64,000 nt of DNA, taken from the NCBI GenBank assembly GCA_028673005.1, contig CM054120.1:62184057-62248056 (forward strand). The letters are read 5' to 3'. The position numbers and the translations under genes were made by a program. Under the pieces are notes generated by a model. The model was not told the DNA's origin. It searched no databases and saw only the letters and a list, made by a program, of their open reading frames with translations. The stretch comes from Tanypteryx hageni (lineage: Eukaryota; Arthropoda; Insecta; Odonata; Petaluridae). Positions 12,579 through 25,700 of the stretch are shown in pieces; within the stretch, counting starts at the first letter, position 1, and every line of letters begins with the position of its first letter.

Positions 12579-12868
12579 CAGGGGTCGGCAACATTTTTCC
12601 ATTGAGTGCCACCCTTTACCAATATTCACTATCTGTGGCCCTACCAGCGTGCAACCCTTCAAATGATTTTGTCCATAACGCTTACAAAAAGGTGATTCTT
12701 ATGTTTTAATAACGTAATGAGGCATCGCTACAATATGAAATGCGAGTGAAATCAAAGTAATTTTCTTTTAAATACATATTTTTGTTAGTCCTTTTTTAAA
12801 TATCGTGCCTTCTACAATCTCTTAGAGTGCCATATTTTGCCACCGGTGCCATAGGTAGCCGACCCCTG
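12579..12868. mobile_element. Non-autonomous hAT element (MITE)
   Basis: Terminal inverted repeats are CAGGGGTCGGC (left) and the exact 11-bp reverse complement at 12858-12868. Length is 290 bp with no coding sequence. The flanking 8-mers do not match, so the target duplication has decayed or been rearranged. It ends 8 bp before the putative TATA box of ETNPPL. Confidence 0.7.
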
Positions 12869-12875
12869 TATGTAC

Positions 12876-12883
12876 TATATAAG
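12876..12883 (+). promoter_or_regulatory. Possible TATA box for ETNPPL
   Basis: TATATAAG lies 321 bp upstream of the ETNPPL start codon. A CTCAGACT initiator-like motif follows at 12892-12899, but it is only about 20 bp from the TATA start, closer than the usual 30 bp, so the pairing is uncertain. Confidence 0.35.
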
Positions 12884-13196
12884 ATCTGGAGACTCAGACT
12901 AGTTTAAATCTAACAATTTTTGCGCTTTCGCAGTGGCATCTGACGACTAAACAGTCAACTACTTGAACTATGGTGTTTCAGCGCCACGACTGCACGACTG
13001 TGAACGCCGAGGAATTATAACGTCGAGTATACACCCGCTGGATACCAGAATGCACGTCAGTCCGAAGCAGTCCGAAGGCACTCTGATCAATTACTGAGAG
13101 TGCTCTTGATTGTTTAGCGTGCGCATGCGGTCCTTGATAGAGCGGGATTCTATTGTGTGAAATATCGACTGCATGTGAAAGTGGACAATTTACACA

Positions 13197-13261
13197 ATGG
13201 ATAACTACATTCAAAATTTAGACCGCGATCAAACAGTGAAGATGAGGCAGAAATATGTTGG
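13197..13261 (+). CDS. ETNPPL: ETNPPL coding exon 1 (start codon)
   Basis: The ATG opens [20 protein letters not shown] and ends V-G with donor GG|GTAAGT at 13262, phase 2. It matches the short N-terminal segment of vertebrate ETNPPL, which ends L-R-K-K-H-I-G just before the next exon. Joining to exon 2 gives VGNACQL, as expected. A stop is in frame directly if unspliced. The identification rests on position, phase and the MRQKYVG motif, not on a search. Confidence 0.8.
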
Positions 13262-13708
13262 GTAAGTTAAAGCAATTGAAATTCCCAGCCCGGGAAAACT
13301 TTAATTTAATGTTGACAAAATGCGTTTTGTTTAAATAATGAAAATATTAGATAATCGATCCAAATTTCATGATGGTTAACGGCAATGCCCAACCTTTTTA
13401 TATAGCTCATTTCTCCCAAATAAATGCAGGATTAATACATAATAACTAGTTTTATGGTACATTAATTCGCTAGAGAATGATCGAGCTCGTGTTGAGGCTG
13501 AAAAATTTCAAGAATAATCATTTTAGCATAAAATATTTAAACAACAAGTACTTAGGTATCTCCAATAACCGTAACCTTGTTATTGCTATTGAAAATACCT
13601 AAGTCCGTTTTTCAATTTTTATACTCTTTAATATAAATTTAAGATATATGATCGTCGTTGCGGCCGATATTGTAAAATGTGGAAACTTTATTGCTAGCAG
13701 AAACGATA

Positions 13709-13760
<52 letters not shown>

Positions 13761-16700
13761 CTACCATACTTGCGCGAATGTTTTAACGAATTTTTATAAA
13801 AGTATCTAGGGAAACAAAATGTGTGCCTTTATCTCATATAAGTGCATTACATATGAGGAAAAGATTGCTTTGTATCAAATCGGTACCTTTATCTAGATGT
13901 ATCCTATTTTCAAATATTTTTTTTACAATTAACATAATAATAAATTAATATTAAAAGGTTCAATCGGCATGCAAATCGTTTATGTAAGATGTTTATACCA
14001 ATTGCTGCAGTTCTTCTGTTATTCCAATCTTGTTTATTCTACGCAGCTAACACGTCGCTAAGTTTCCTAAAAAGGATATTCGATAAGGCTAGAAGAGCCA
14101 AAAGTCCTCTTTATGTTATCCTTGAGTGCTTCATGATTTCCGAATATCTTTAGTTCTAAATACCGTTACGGGGATTATTAAGCTGATTTATCGTTTGGAA
14201 ATTAGCGCCCATAATTTACGTAAATTGTCACATTCAGTCGGATTTATTCGTTATATATCGAGGAAAGGTCACAATACAGCCAATATTTTCTACAAATTAC
14301 TTTTTACTTAAGGAAAAAATAAAAACCATCAATAGATACATAAAACCAAGATGTGTGGACATTATGAAAATCAAATTCTTTAGAATTCCTGTTCTTTTTT
14401 CAGTAAAACTTAAAACTAGAGTCGACAGGAAAAATAGAAAGAATTTTAATAGGACATCACTACGTTAGGACAGGTCAAATAAACAATATCGAGAAGGCTT
14501 CGCGATATACATTAGGTAGATCAAAGAAGGTAGACAGCGTGACTGAAATGATAAAAATACTAGGGTGGGGAAACTCTTGATAACAGAAGGGTTAATGGAT
14601 TGGACTATCTATTCCAGACACTTATCGAAAATAAGGCATAAAAAGATCTGAGGTGTAGGATAGAAATTTTAGGATTTATTATGAACACGAATGGAAAATT
14701 AAATTGAGGTCGCAAAAAAACAAATATTGCGAAATTTACTGTTATTAATGAGGTAGTCGGGGGATTAGAATCTCTACGAATCCTTACCAAAAGATGGTAG
14801 ATGTTTTAAGAAAAAAGTTATTTTGATTATATATGGTATCGTATATTTTTAAAGATGACGACGGGAGGCCGTAAAGGAATGCTCGATGGGGTGAAGTACG
14901 GTGCGGGAATCTCGTGAGCCCCGTGACAGCTACGGTAGTCGTGAAGGGACATCTTGAACCTAGAAAACTCTTAACTCAGCAAAGATTGGTAATGATGGAT
15001 ATTTAATAATTACATTGACGAGGTTCTACTCAACGGGAATGTTTAATTCTAATTTGTATTAATTTAGGTATGATATGCTTTCTGTTTAAGGTATTATCAT
15101 GCATAATTTATAAATGTTTATAAGATTAATATTCTAAAAGTTGTCGCCACCCCGCTTTAGCCTTTTTGCGATGATTAACGTCGATAAATAAATTTAACAT
15201 TGTGGAATTACCTAATATGCACGACAAAAGAAGGAAATACTTTGTATCCTTCCACAACAATTTTATCAAGTACGACCGATTGCGCTTAAGCTGAAGATGC
15301 TTCACTGTAAGTGATGATATTTAATAAAATTCTTTCGGTAGGATTATCAATTTTTTCTCCTTTCACGTAGAGGTATGGACTGAATTTAAAAAAACACTTT
15401 TACCAGGTTTTTCATAATATAAATTTGATTTTCCTTCTCCATGCAAAGTTCTGTTATGTTTTCGCTTTAAAAAAGAGAGGATTAACGCTTGATATACTAT
15501 TTTAAACTATCAAATCTTTACATTTTTATACATTGTAACTTAATGTAAATATAACATTTTGTTAATGTGTTAATGTAGCTGTATCTAAAAAATAACAGAA
15601 CGAAACGACGTGGTTAAATTTTCCTAATGTGTTGGTTTTTCTGATAAGCTAATCATAAGAAAAGGTAATTGGTGTAAATGATGAAAACGCGAACAAACTT
15701 TGCATTTATATCGCTCACTTTTGAACATTCGTAAAGAAAAAAATCATACTTCACGGTCAAGTTATAACGTATGAACGGAGCGATACAAAGGACCGTTCTT
15801 CACCAGGACGATTAGGGATTACTATAGGAAAACGACAAATGGGAATAGCTAAGGACATGTTTGGTTCATAGCATCCACAATTATTTCAGGGTACCATGTA
15901 GACATACGAAAAAGTCGTCGAGTAACCCATGTAATTCAGCAATAGATCCCCAACTTGGATGGTATCGTTCATCCATTTTAAGTCGAGAACGCACACCAAG
16001 TTATTTTTGTGTTTATTATATATATCCGTCCAGTTTAAATGTTTTGAGAACATCATCCAATCATCGACGTTAAAATATTTTCAAATAAATATACCTTCGC
16101 GGTGCAGTCAGGTCGATATCTTAGCTGCCGCAGCTTTCATCTACCCATATATAACTATTCTTCACCCATCACGCCCTTGAAGATTTTTTTTCTCCCCGAA
16201 AGAACCAGTTTATTCTTCGGATGGCTCCATCTCCATAAATTCACCGTGCTCCTCTTATACGGGCAGAGTAGCAAGCAATATGGAACCAATGTTTAGGAAA
16301 GGGTTTTTCAATCTTGCTGACGTACCCCCAAGAAAACGGTAGCGTTCCCCAACTACATTTTAATGTGACAATGACATTAACGGCACTTGTAATAAGCGAT
16401 AATTCGTGTTCATAACGTTAAAATTCGCAGTTTTTGGCTTATTTTTCTGTTTTATGATCTTATTCTTGGTCGTCACATTGTAAATTTTGATTCCAAAGTC
16501 ATGTGTGAAAGACGAAGCGAGGAGAAAAAATATAATCCTCAACACTTTCGCGTACCCCTTCAAAATTCTTGACGTACCCTTAGGGGTGTGCGCAGAGGCG
16601 GACTGACAATGAAAGGTATAAAACGGCCAGGTAGTTTGTGAAGAACACGCGGTCAGCCCCCTCCCATCGCGCTATTAGCGGGGAGTGGATAAAAATCTTA

Positions 16701-19700
16701 TTTAAAATCAAGTAATATACTGGAGAGAAAACTTTATCATGGAAAAGAATGACTAATTGATAAAAAATTTATGTATAAGTTTCAGTAGACCGGCCACTTG
16801 TCTTGATTGCACCGCCTCTGGGTACGCGTATCACCGGTTGAAAACCCGTTTTAGGACATATGATCGTCTAAGTTGAGGTTACTTTTGCCGCATTTTACAA
16901 TCGATCAGATCTAAAACAATCGCACATTTAAAAATTTGGCTATAATTTATCCGTCGAACGGCTATCCGTTGAAACGCATTTAATCAGTGCTTCAATATAC
17001 GGGGTGCCGGTGGTGTAGTGCAGGGGTCCCCAAACTTTTTGAGAGGAGGGCCACATAGGAATATTGAAAGTGCTGGGCGGGCCGGATCGAAAAAAACGTT
17101 TCAAAATTTAAAATATTTTATTCTATTATTACCTAAGCATACATGCATAATATATAACTTAAACGTGAATAAATGAAAGAAAACATTCTAATGCGAACAA
17201 TTTGTTGCTGAAATTATATGATTGATATTTGGCGTTAAATTGAAAACACTGATTTTATGATGTTTATGATGTTCAATAAATGTCCGCGAGCCAGATAAAA
17301 CCCTTTCGCGGGCCATAGTTTGGGACATCTGGTGTAGTGATTAGGACGCTGGCTGCTCGAAAAGGCAGCGGGCACGAACCCTGCGCAAGTAGGGTTTTTT
17401 CCGAGGTCGCCCGGCCCCGTTTGTGCGGTTTGAGGAGACCGTGCAAATTCAGCGTTCCGTACTTCGGAAGGGACGTTAAGCAGTTGGCCCCCTTGGTGTT
17501 TTTGTAAAGAGTAGGCTAATGCCGGCACCGGGTTTCCCTCCTTCCTTCTGCGTATACATATGTCCAGTTGATGACAGTGCAAAATGACCATAACCGTCGA
17601 CGCACTTAAAAAACCAATTACTACTACTACTGCTACAATATACAGTAAACCTCGTTAACACGAACTCCAAGGGAGAATAAAATCATGAGATCGTGTTAAC
17701 CGAGTTCGTGATAACCGAATTATGTATGTAAAACATTTACTATTATCTGCTTAAATATATTTACATACATATAATACATTTCATTGGGGTAACCTGTTTG
17801 TGTTAAATAAAATATTATTGTTTTTAAAAGAACTAAAAAAGCACGATTTGAACTAATATTGAAATAAACTTTACATTAAATTTGATATAAATGATAGATC
17901 TCAATTATCAGCACGTTTAATATGTTCTCATTATTAAAGTTAAATGATGTAAATATGGATGTATTAACTTACTTTTTAACTGTACTCATGAAAGATTTCC
18001 TGAAGGGTCAAGGTAGGTAGAGCCAGGAATGAAGACTGAATCATCCTTAGAACACCACTTTTTAAACAAACAACTTTTCTACACGCCGGAAACAAAGTCT
18101 TCGGGCTTCGATTTCTTTAGTTCTTGGTTCCCGAATTTTGTTCTAAGTTCGTCTTAATCGAATTCGTGTTAGCCAACCAACTAACATATGTTAATCCACG
18201 TATTCATGGCCGGGGAAAATATTTGTTTGTTTAAAACGAGTGTTCGTGTTAGCCGAGTTCGTGCAAATGAGGGTCTGTTATGTATATTTTCTCTGGAGAT
18301 TCTCGATTTTACTAATTTAGTCCGAGTGTCTAGAGAAAATTTTGACGAAAATTGAAAAGCCCCGCTTTCTATGCTTAAGCTGGCGATCAATATGAATTTT
18401 AGTCGCTAGAGAAAATAATAAAATTACTTAAAACACTTTAAAATAAAAAAACAGAAGTCGAAGTAGTTGGATGTTGCCATTATGTTTTTCTTCATAATTT
18501 TTTGTTACATACAGTTGAGGATTTGAAATAGAGCCAAAGTAGGCAATGACCTGGGGGCGGTGAGATTTCAGGGTGGGGATAAAAAATTAATATCACTCAA
18601 ACTTTTGATGAATTAAACTATTATGATCAGCAGACGGACGGATGGACAGACAAACGGAATACATAAGCGATTATTTTAGGAGAAAAGCGCCAAAAAGTGA
18701 GTGGAAAAATAATTTGGCCTAGGGTTGGGAATTTTCTAAATCAGCCACGGGTTACATAGTTTTTTATATAAATTTGCTCCTTTTAATAAACGTGATCGTG
18801 AAAATTTATTAATGATAGATAGATAATAGATTCGAATAGTACTGCGTTAATTTACTTATTTTTGAAGTCAGGCAAAAATTGTGCGAAGCAACCAAAATTT
18901 CTCATTGTTGAAGCTTTGAAAATCACGTGATTTTATTCGTTTCTAATGATATTTTTGCACTAATTCGAATAGTTTCAATAGAATTTTCCGAGAAGAACGT
19001 ACCTGCGTAATGACTCGGGTGCCGTTATTCATGATAGCGTAGAGAAAGCCAACCTGTTAAACGGTCATTTTGTAAAAGCATTTACAGCCGTCAGCGATCA
19101 TTGCGTACATTATGCACCCGCTATAAGGAGGAACCTGATGGACGATATAGTATTTTATGAGGTGGGAATAGCAAGGCAATTAAGTTCCATCAGACATAAC
19201 AAAGCCACTGGCCCCGAAGAAATTCCCACTCGCGTTTTAAAAGAATTAGCTGAAGAAATAGCACCTTCTCTTCGGATAATATTCGAGAAATCCATTTCCA
19301 GCGGAGAGGTTCCTAACGACTGAAAGTTAGCGCTCGTTACCACAATTCATAAGGGCGGCGACAAGGAGAACCCATAAAATTACAGGCCGATTTCCTTAAC
19401 TTCGATATCATGTAAGATTCTCGAGCATATACTCGTTAGCAACATAATGCGATTTCTTGATAGTAATTCATTGTTAGATGATTGTCAACACGGCTTCAGG
19501 AAAGGTAGGTCTTGTGATACTCAGCTTGGTCTTTTTGTGAATTGTATACTGAGAAGCGGAGAAAATAATAAGTAGGTCGATACCATCTTCTTATATTTTA
19601 GGAAAGCCTTTGATAAGGCACCTCACAGGAAGTTAATAACGAAATTAGAAACCTTAGGTGTTAATTCCAAAATTGTTAGTTGGATGCGTGAATTTTTTAA

Positions 19701-22700
19701 TCATAGAAAGCAGAAGGTTGTTATAAATGGGAAATCCTCGAACTTAGTGGAGGTTGTCTGACGTTCCACAGGGTAGTGTAATTGGTCCGTTATTATTTAT
19801 AATTTATATAAACGATATCAGCTCAGTAGTCAGAAGTAAAATTAAGTTTTTGCGGACGACACCGTGATTTATAGAGAAATAAGCAATCCGGAAGACCATC
19901 AGTATCTCCAAAATTATCTAGAAGCTATTTCTGCATGGTGTAAAGAATGGCAGTTAGAGATCAACCAAAAGAAAAGCTGCGTCATCAATTTCTGGAGAAC
20001 CAGACGGAGCAGAGATTCAAGTTTCAGACTCGATTAAATATCTTGGAGTCACGATCCATCGTGAACTCTCGCGGGACACCCACATTCGCCGATTGACAGG
20101 TGCCGCTAACAAAAAGCTGGCCTTTATAGGGAGAATAGTTCGAAATAGCTCCGAAAAGTGAAAGAATTATGTTATTTATCCTTGGTTCGACCGCAGGTCG
20201 AATATGCGTCAGCTGTGTGGGATCCCTACGAAAAGGCTCATAAACGAGATAGAAAAGATTCAGCGCAGGGCAGCTAGATTTGTAAAGAGAAATTACGATT
20301 GTAAACAAAGCGTAACATCATGAATAGAAAATCTGAAATGGACATCGGTAGAGTAACGTAGGCTGCAGGCTAGATTTAAATTACTGGAAAAATCTATGTC
20401 AGAGGGACTAGCGAATGAGGTAGTAGGACTTATCAGAAGCCCGACGTATCACGGAAGGCAAGACAACGAGGATAAGATTCGCGAGATCGATTGTAGAACG
20501 GAGCGATATAGAGGATTGTTTTTCCCTAGGACGATAAGAGAACATAATAGGAAACGATAACGTAGGAAAACGAGGGACCTTTGGAGCACTGGACCCCCTG
20601 CCATTCACCAAAAAGGTGACTTGCAGGGTATCATGTAGATGCAAATGTATCTCATTCTTTTGGTTGGGAGAACGCTTAAGTCTCGGTTTATGCCGAGATT
20701 ATCATGTATTTCTTACGGGAAAACAAACCCGCGCCCTGACATTGGATTAAAAAACGGTTTGGATGCAATTTTAAAATCAAGAGTGAAAAATTGTGCGTGT
20801 AGCATTTTTTTAGTTTTTGAGATCTCGAAAAATGTCGACGAAGACCTCCTTGAGAGTTGTTGAATAATTAACACGATGGAAATGAATTAGTATTTATTAA
20901 CACGTTTCAAGTTTACGAATGTACTCAGTCAGAAAGGATTCCATGTTTTGAGATAAAAAATTTGGAGTCCGGCCTTTAGTTTATCGAAATTGATTCCAAA
21001 ACTACCAAAACCTACAAAATTTCAACTGTATTTGTAATTTTTTCACGTTTCTCAATTGAATTTGAACGTTTAAAATCCTTTGCCTCGCGTAATTACTGGT
21101 TATATTACTTTAGGAAGTAGGACCTTGACGACAAAGTAGTTTTGAATTTGTTTACAAGAAATGATATCAGGAATTCCAATTGACTGTTTTGTGAGGCTTT
21201 CTTAAAAACAACAAGTTAGGAAAGTGTACAGTGTATCGTGTGATGGTATATATAGGATATAATTTGAACGAATGCACACTGTAAAACAAATAAACACTAA
21301 GAACCGATTGTCTCTCCGTATACTAAAAATGTCTTCTCCAACTAAGTTGATGCATTAATAAATGTATTTCGGTAATTTTAATGACTAAATACTGCAAAAC
21401 TATACATCAGAAATGATACCAGGAAAATATTAAATATTTATTTGCCAATCTATTTTCTAATCAATTGTAACTAATCAAATAATCGAAAATTATTTAGAAC
21501 ATACCTCATTTCAGTTAGTATTCTAATATTTACGTTTGTGTTCTTTTCTTCGTCGTAGATAATTCATTTCCCTTCGCTTACAAAATGCTGCATGCGCACG
21601 TAATGAAATTCCACGTATTTTCGCAATTATAGCAGATCTTATTTACTTCAGTAACATATAAGATTATTTTCGTTGAAAACAATTAGGTAGCTGTGCAAGA
21701 AAATTTCCAAGTTCAAAGCGAATTACGACTTTCTTGTTCGATTTTATTGATAACTGGTACTCTTCCGATACAAATGTGTAGGAAAAGAAATACTCTACGT
21801 TACTAGTTCTACAAGTGTATTTAAAAACTATATTGATATACCGAATAATTTACGAAATATAACGGTAAGTTCATTTTTGTCACCAGTAAAGTGGTACCCC
21901 TGATTAGCTTACGTGTTTCATTTTTGTGATTTTCTTGTTGTCTTTGACTGTAAGTCCTTAATATCAGATTTCATAAAAATCCGTTCGGTATAAGCCGAGA
22001 ACGAACATGCGGACGGACGGACAAACCGGTGCTAATAAGAGCTTATGCTGGAAGCGAAACGCGACTAAAAGCGTCTTAATGCCATCACTTTACTGTCTGG
22101 TCGCGTGTGATAAACTTCTTTATTTGCTTATTTTTCGAAAATTATTTTTGCATGGAAAATTATTTATCACGTATTAGAATTTTGAGTCGTTTATGATTTT
22201 CCACTCGAGGTGTTTGAAGAGTCAAGTAAACTCTAAGCTGATATTTTGACCAAGCTTTAAGACGACTGAAGTGGTTACGGATAGTAGAGTATTCAATCTT
22301 TTATCCGCAATTCCCAAAACCGGATGTTTTTTAATCCGACTCGTTTTAAAGCCCGCCCAAACCCGGATGTCCTACGATGTGATGTAGTGGAAAATTATTC
22401 AACGTAGTAGTCCAGTTATAAATTATCTTATTGTCATTAACATTGGTTAACTTGACTGTTTAGGCGCCTTTAGCGTACTTAATATTTTAAGTACTAAACA
22501 TACGTGCTTGGTCGTTCATTCTCATATTCGAAAAGTTTCAAAATCCGGGAGCCCTGTCGTCTTTCCGAATTATGGGTTGAGTTATTATTAATTGACTAAA
22601 AATTTTAGGAGTGACTTGTGTGATTGGTTAACGAACTTTGGGTTCAAACAGGCTAATTCTACTCTTTCATTGCTAACCCGTTCAGGATAAATACAAGTAA

Positions 22701-25700
22701 AAACTTACCCACAATGCAAAAAAACTTTTTCACTCAAGTAGGCACGTAATTTTGAACTCAAAAGAAAAAATGTGTGTCCATTCAATATCGGTCAACTTAG
22801 CGGTGTGACTTCAGTGCGACAAGCGCTGAACCGACCATTTTCTGTGGCGGTGCCCACAACCTGCTGTTTTTTTGGTCGAGAGTAATGAGGTATACATATA
22901 AGAGCGTTTTGGATGAGGTTAGGCCGTGAACCACTCAACGTGCTAGGTGGTTCGGGCTTAACGATTACAAAAATCCATGCTGCTTTCCATATCTCGTCCG
23001 ATCACGTTAGCGTCGTCCCAACCTCTCAGGGCGATAATATCCACGCATTCCAACCTATCTACGTTACCATTGCGACCACGTCCAGCTCTAATGGTACGGG
23101 AAAATGGATAAAATTTACAAGCTGCGACGTGGGAACATACATTGACGACCTTTGCCCGGAGATATATGCGATGCAATTGCATCACTTGGTAGGTTCTTAG
23201 TCCTAGAACCACAACGTGGGGTCACCGGTGATCCTGAGTTATTTCAAACTACTCTTGCGCAGGCGCTGGTTTACAGTATAAGCTGTCTCTCTCTCTCTCT
23301 ACCTTCAGTTAACGGTTAGTAGTTGATAATAACGGATAATATTTATGTATTTAATTCCATGAAACTGCGTAATCGGTAAGTAGGGTTATATAGGACCCCA
23401 TGTTGTGATTCATGTCATAAAACTTTTGTTTTTTGGCCCATTAGTTGTAATGGACAAGAATAAAATGTGGATAGAAGAAGAAATGCGAGTAGAATTAGAA
23501 AAAAGACGATATTGAAGATGATTCATTGGATAATGAAGTTTATTTCTAACAGATAAAATCCTGCAAATAATGTTGACTCATACGAATGAAGAAATCATTA
23601 GACAAAATGATAAATTCAAACCTGATGAACTCTGTATTTAAGCAACTAGCATTATTCATTCAGGGCCACAATGAACGAAAATCGATTTGAATTTTAACGC
23701 CGAAACACCAAGGGTAGCAGTTGCAGGTCGCCGACCAGGACAATGTACTTTCTGTCCGAAGTGCCGAAGTCAAAATACAGAAAAGGCATCGGCACTTGCT
23801 ACAAATGCCGCAAAAGCGTATGCGCGGAACGCAGGAATATTAAATGCAATGGTTTCGAAGGATCAAGTACTATAAAAGGAGATATTCCTTCATAATTTTG
23901 TGTATTTCAACAACTATTTTAATTTTTGTATTTTAAAATTTCCGATTAATAACATTCGGTCCACTTTAAACAGTTTTCTTTCATGGATCATATATGACCC
24001 CATGCTGTGGTTTATGCTTTGATTTTTCATGTTGTGGTTCTAGGGTTAAAGTGTGAGACCTGTGCTTGAATGAACTCCGCGCTAAATTTCCGTTTCATTG
24101 GTCATAGGTTGGGTTTTCGTTAACATGTTAAAAATGAGATTTCAAACGAGCAGTGGCGTAGCTAGGTTCTCCTTCGCCCGGGGGCGTCACACAGATGCTC
24201 CCTGTACAATTTTACAGACAAATGTAAAGCGGAGAATGTGATGGAAATCCAAAATAACATTAGCATTTTAATTCAGCGTGTATTATAATACTATTAAAAA
24301 TACCCGTCAATATGACGGGAAAAAATATATTTACGTATATACACCCCCTGCCATCTACCAAAAAGGTGACTTGCAGGGTATAATGTAGAATGTATATAGT
24401 ATAAGTGTCCGTCAAGAATGACGGATATCTCTCCCTTCAACCTTCTCCTTCCTTTCATCAAGTCCCGTATTCATATCGCATTCATATTCTTAGTAATTTA
24501 AAAATGCAAATAAATAATACGCTACACCATATTTACTCTCATATCACATAAACAGTTCTAGATTCTCCCGCTCTTTAAGAGAGGTGCCACAGTCGAGCGT
24601 TGAAACGGTCAATCAAACAGACACTTGGCTTTTATATAAGAGAATTATTATTGTTTATAAACAGAAAAGTTAATTTTCGATCCATGCCTTTGCGCTCTTC
24701 AGCCCTGCTCCCGGGGGCAACTGCCCCCCTTTGCCCCCCCCCCCCTCGCTGCACCACTGAAAACGAGCACTCGGGATTCCGTACATAGAAAGAATTAAAG
24801 TTCAAGAGTAAACAGTCGGTTGAGAATTTTAGTAAACTAGGGGCGCTGCCCCTGTGGCCTAAGGCCGCCAGCCCCCCTCCCCCAATCCTCACTTCGCTTT
24901 CGGGCTTCGATGGATGTTTTCTATTTTATTTTATGGCCTAGAAATTGCCCACCAAAAATTACCCTTAATTCCTATGTATCTCATAGGTAACGCGCGGCAA
25001 AGACTGAGAGCGTGTGCATTGAGTTCCAGAACTCTCATATGCAACGCGAACCCATAATCGCAGCACTCTGAACGAAGAACGAACGGAAAAGAAGAGTCAA
25101 AAGTCAAATGTGTGAAAAAACAAACCGAATGGTAAGGAGAACGTTTAATCTATGGTCTGCATCAAAGCATTTGTTGCGAGTTGATTAGATCAAAATAATT
25201 CATTATGACAACCTTAATTATTATTGAAAACGTCGAGCCAATGCAATATTTAATTAGATTGCCATTTCCCTTTTAAAAGTCATCAGCTCGTTGCTACGGC
25301 AGTTAGGATTTTTGATTCTTGTGCCTAAGAAAAATATGCTTTCTTTGCATTAAAATAGTTTTTTACGCTAATTCGGCACGGATTTGAATTTTATCATAAA
25401 AATTTAAGCCTTCATTCCTTCATCTACAAAACTGTTTTCATATCGATTCGTAGCTTAATTTTAAGTAATTTAAAAAAGCATCTTTATAATATCCTAAATT
25501 GAATCCAATGCTTTTCTTACGGGGTATTGAAAGGAAACAATGGGGTAGAAAATACCCCCTATAAATGTAAATTTTTAGGATTTTTGATTTTTCCCGTTGC
25601 ATGCTAAATTACAGACCTCTAGTCTTTATAGAAGTACCTTAGAATGAGGTATGGGACACTTAGGAAGTTTGTACACAAGATTTTTATATTATAGAGAGAT

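Noticed and set aside
17235..17670. 118- and 64-codon minus-strand frames
   Set aside because: They run antisense through the SINE and hAT copies.
22913..23212. Overlapping open frames of 95 (plus) and 84 (minus) codons in a GC-richer patch
   Set aside because: Neither translation shows a recognisable domain, and no splice or promoter context supports a gene. Left unannotated as coding.
24600..24892. GC-rich open frames on both strands
   Set aside because: Produced by the C-tract and end of the hAT-type element.
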